A DNA stretch of 5,773 nt from Rhizobacter sp. (GTDB taxonomy: Bacteria > Pseudomonadota > Gammaproteobacteria > Burkholderiales > Burkholderiaceae). This document shows positions 5,711 through 5,773 of the stretch, piece after piece; the first letter of the stretch is position 1; each line of letters begins with the position of its first letter. The translations under genes were made by a program, and so were the position numbers. The stretch is from the NCBI GenBank assembly GCA_014379885.1, contig JACMKW010000052.1, positions 1 through 5,773 on the forward strand, in the 5' to 3' direction. The notes below the pieces were generated by a model. The model did not search any database and was not told the DNA's origin. It worked only from the letters and a program-made list of their open reading frames with translations.

Positions 5711-5773
5711 GGCAGCGTCAGGCGCGGCCCCCGGCTCGACACCACACCAGTTAAGGCCGAGGGTGTACCGCCC
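5711..5773. other. Unassigned right edge after the TetR gene
   Basis: These 63 bases hold no gene I can identify. On the minus strand one frame is open from the right edge to a TGA at 5688-5686, ending ...RLTLPQGGRGVR. It could be the 3' end of a convergent gene overlapping the tetR end by 25 bp, but I recognise no family and the stretch is too short to judge. No terminator with a T-run is visible. Confidence 0.25.

Noticed and set aside
1..5773. CRISPR array, tRNA, rRNA, insertion sequence or phage integration site
   Set aside because: I found no regularly spaced direct repeats, no cloverleaf-like or rRNA sequence, no transposase or integrase motifs and no duplicated attachment site by eye.

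Overview
The window is GC-rich, densely coded DNA with strong third-position GC bias. It is most consistent with a betaproteobacterium of the order Burkholderiales. That placement rests on codon use, protein style and a CATTCCCGC/GCGGGAATG-type dispersed intergenic repeat; no rRNA or other firm marker is present. I see no tRNA, rRNA, CRISPR array, transposase or integrase.

Layout from left to right: (1) the C-terminal 135 codons of glycine dehydrogenase GcvP (+ strand), a housekeeping gene. (2) A small four-helix membrane protein of unknown function (- strand), whose 3' end overlaps the gcvP stop by 13 bp. (3) A divergent intergenic region with a perfect 17-bp palindrome centred on base 905. 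(4) An Xre/HTH regulator with a MmyB-like ligand-binding domain (+ strand). (5) 24 bp after it, with its own strong ribosome binding site and a TTG start, a 738-residue cytoplasmic molybdopterin/4Fe-4S oxidoreductase. (6) A 102-bp inverted-repeat element between convergent genes. (7) A PF10118-type 'predicted metal-dependent hydrolase' (- strand) with a ferritin-like E/ExxH/E/ExxH pattern. (8) A divergent intergenic region with two copies of TGGTAC-N6-GTACCA. (9) A TetR/AcrR-family regulator (+ strand), followed by 63 bp of unassigned sequence.

The accessory part holds two regulator-plus-enzyme modules. In the first, the Xre/MmyB regulator probably binds the 897-913 palindrome, controlling the divergent membrane gene and its own operon with the molybdoenzyme. 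In the second, the TetR protein probably binds the two TGGTAC palindromes. One of these contains, as its 6-bp spacer, a perfect TTGACA -35 box for the hydrolase gene; the other lies at the predicted transcription start. Two points stand out. The molybdoenzyme aligns without gaps to the active-site loop of formate dehydrogenase H but carries Asp where that enzyme has selenocysteine and Gln where it has the catalytic His. The 'hydrolase' looks more like a di-iron four-helix-bundle protein than a hydrolase. Neither substrate can be read from the sequence.
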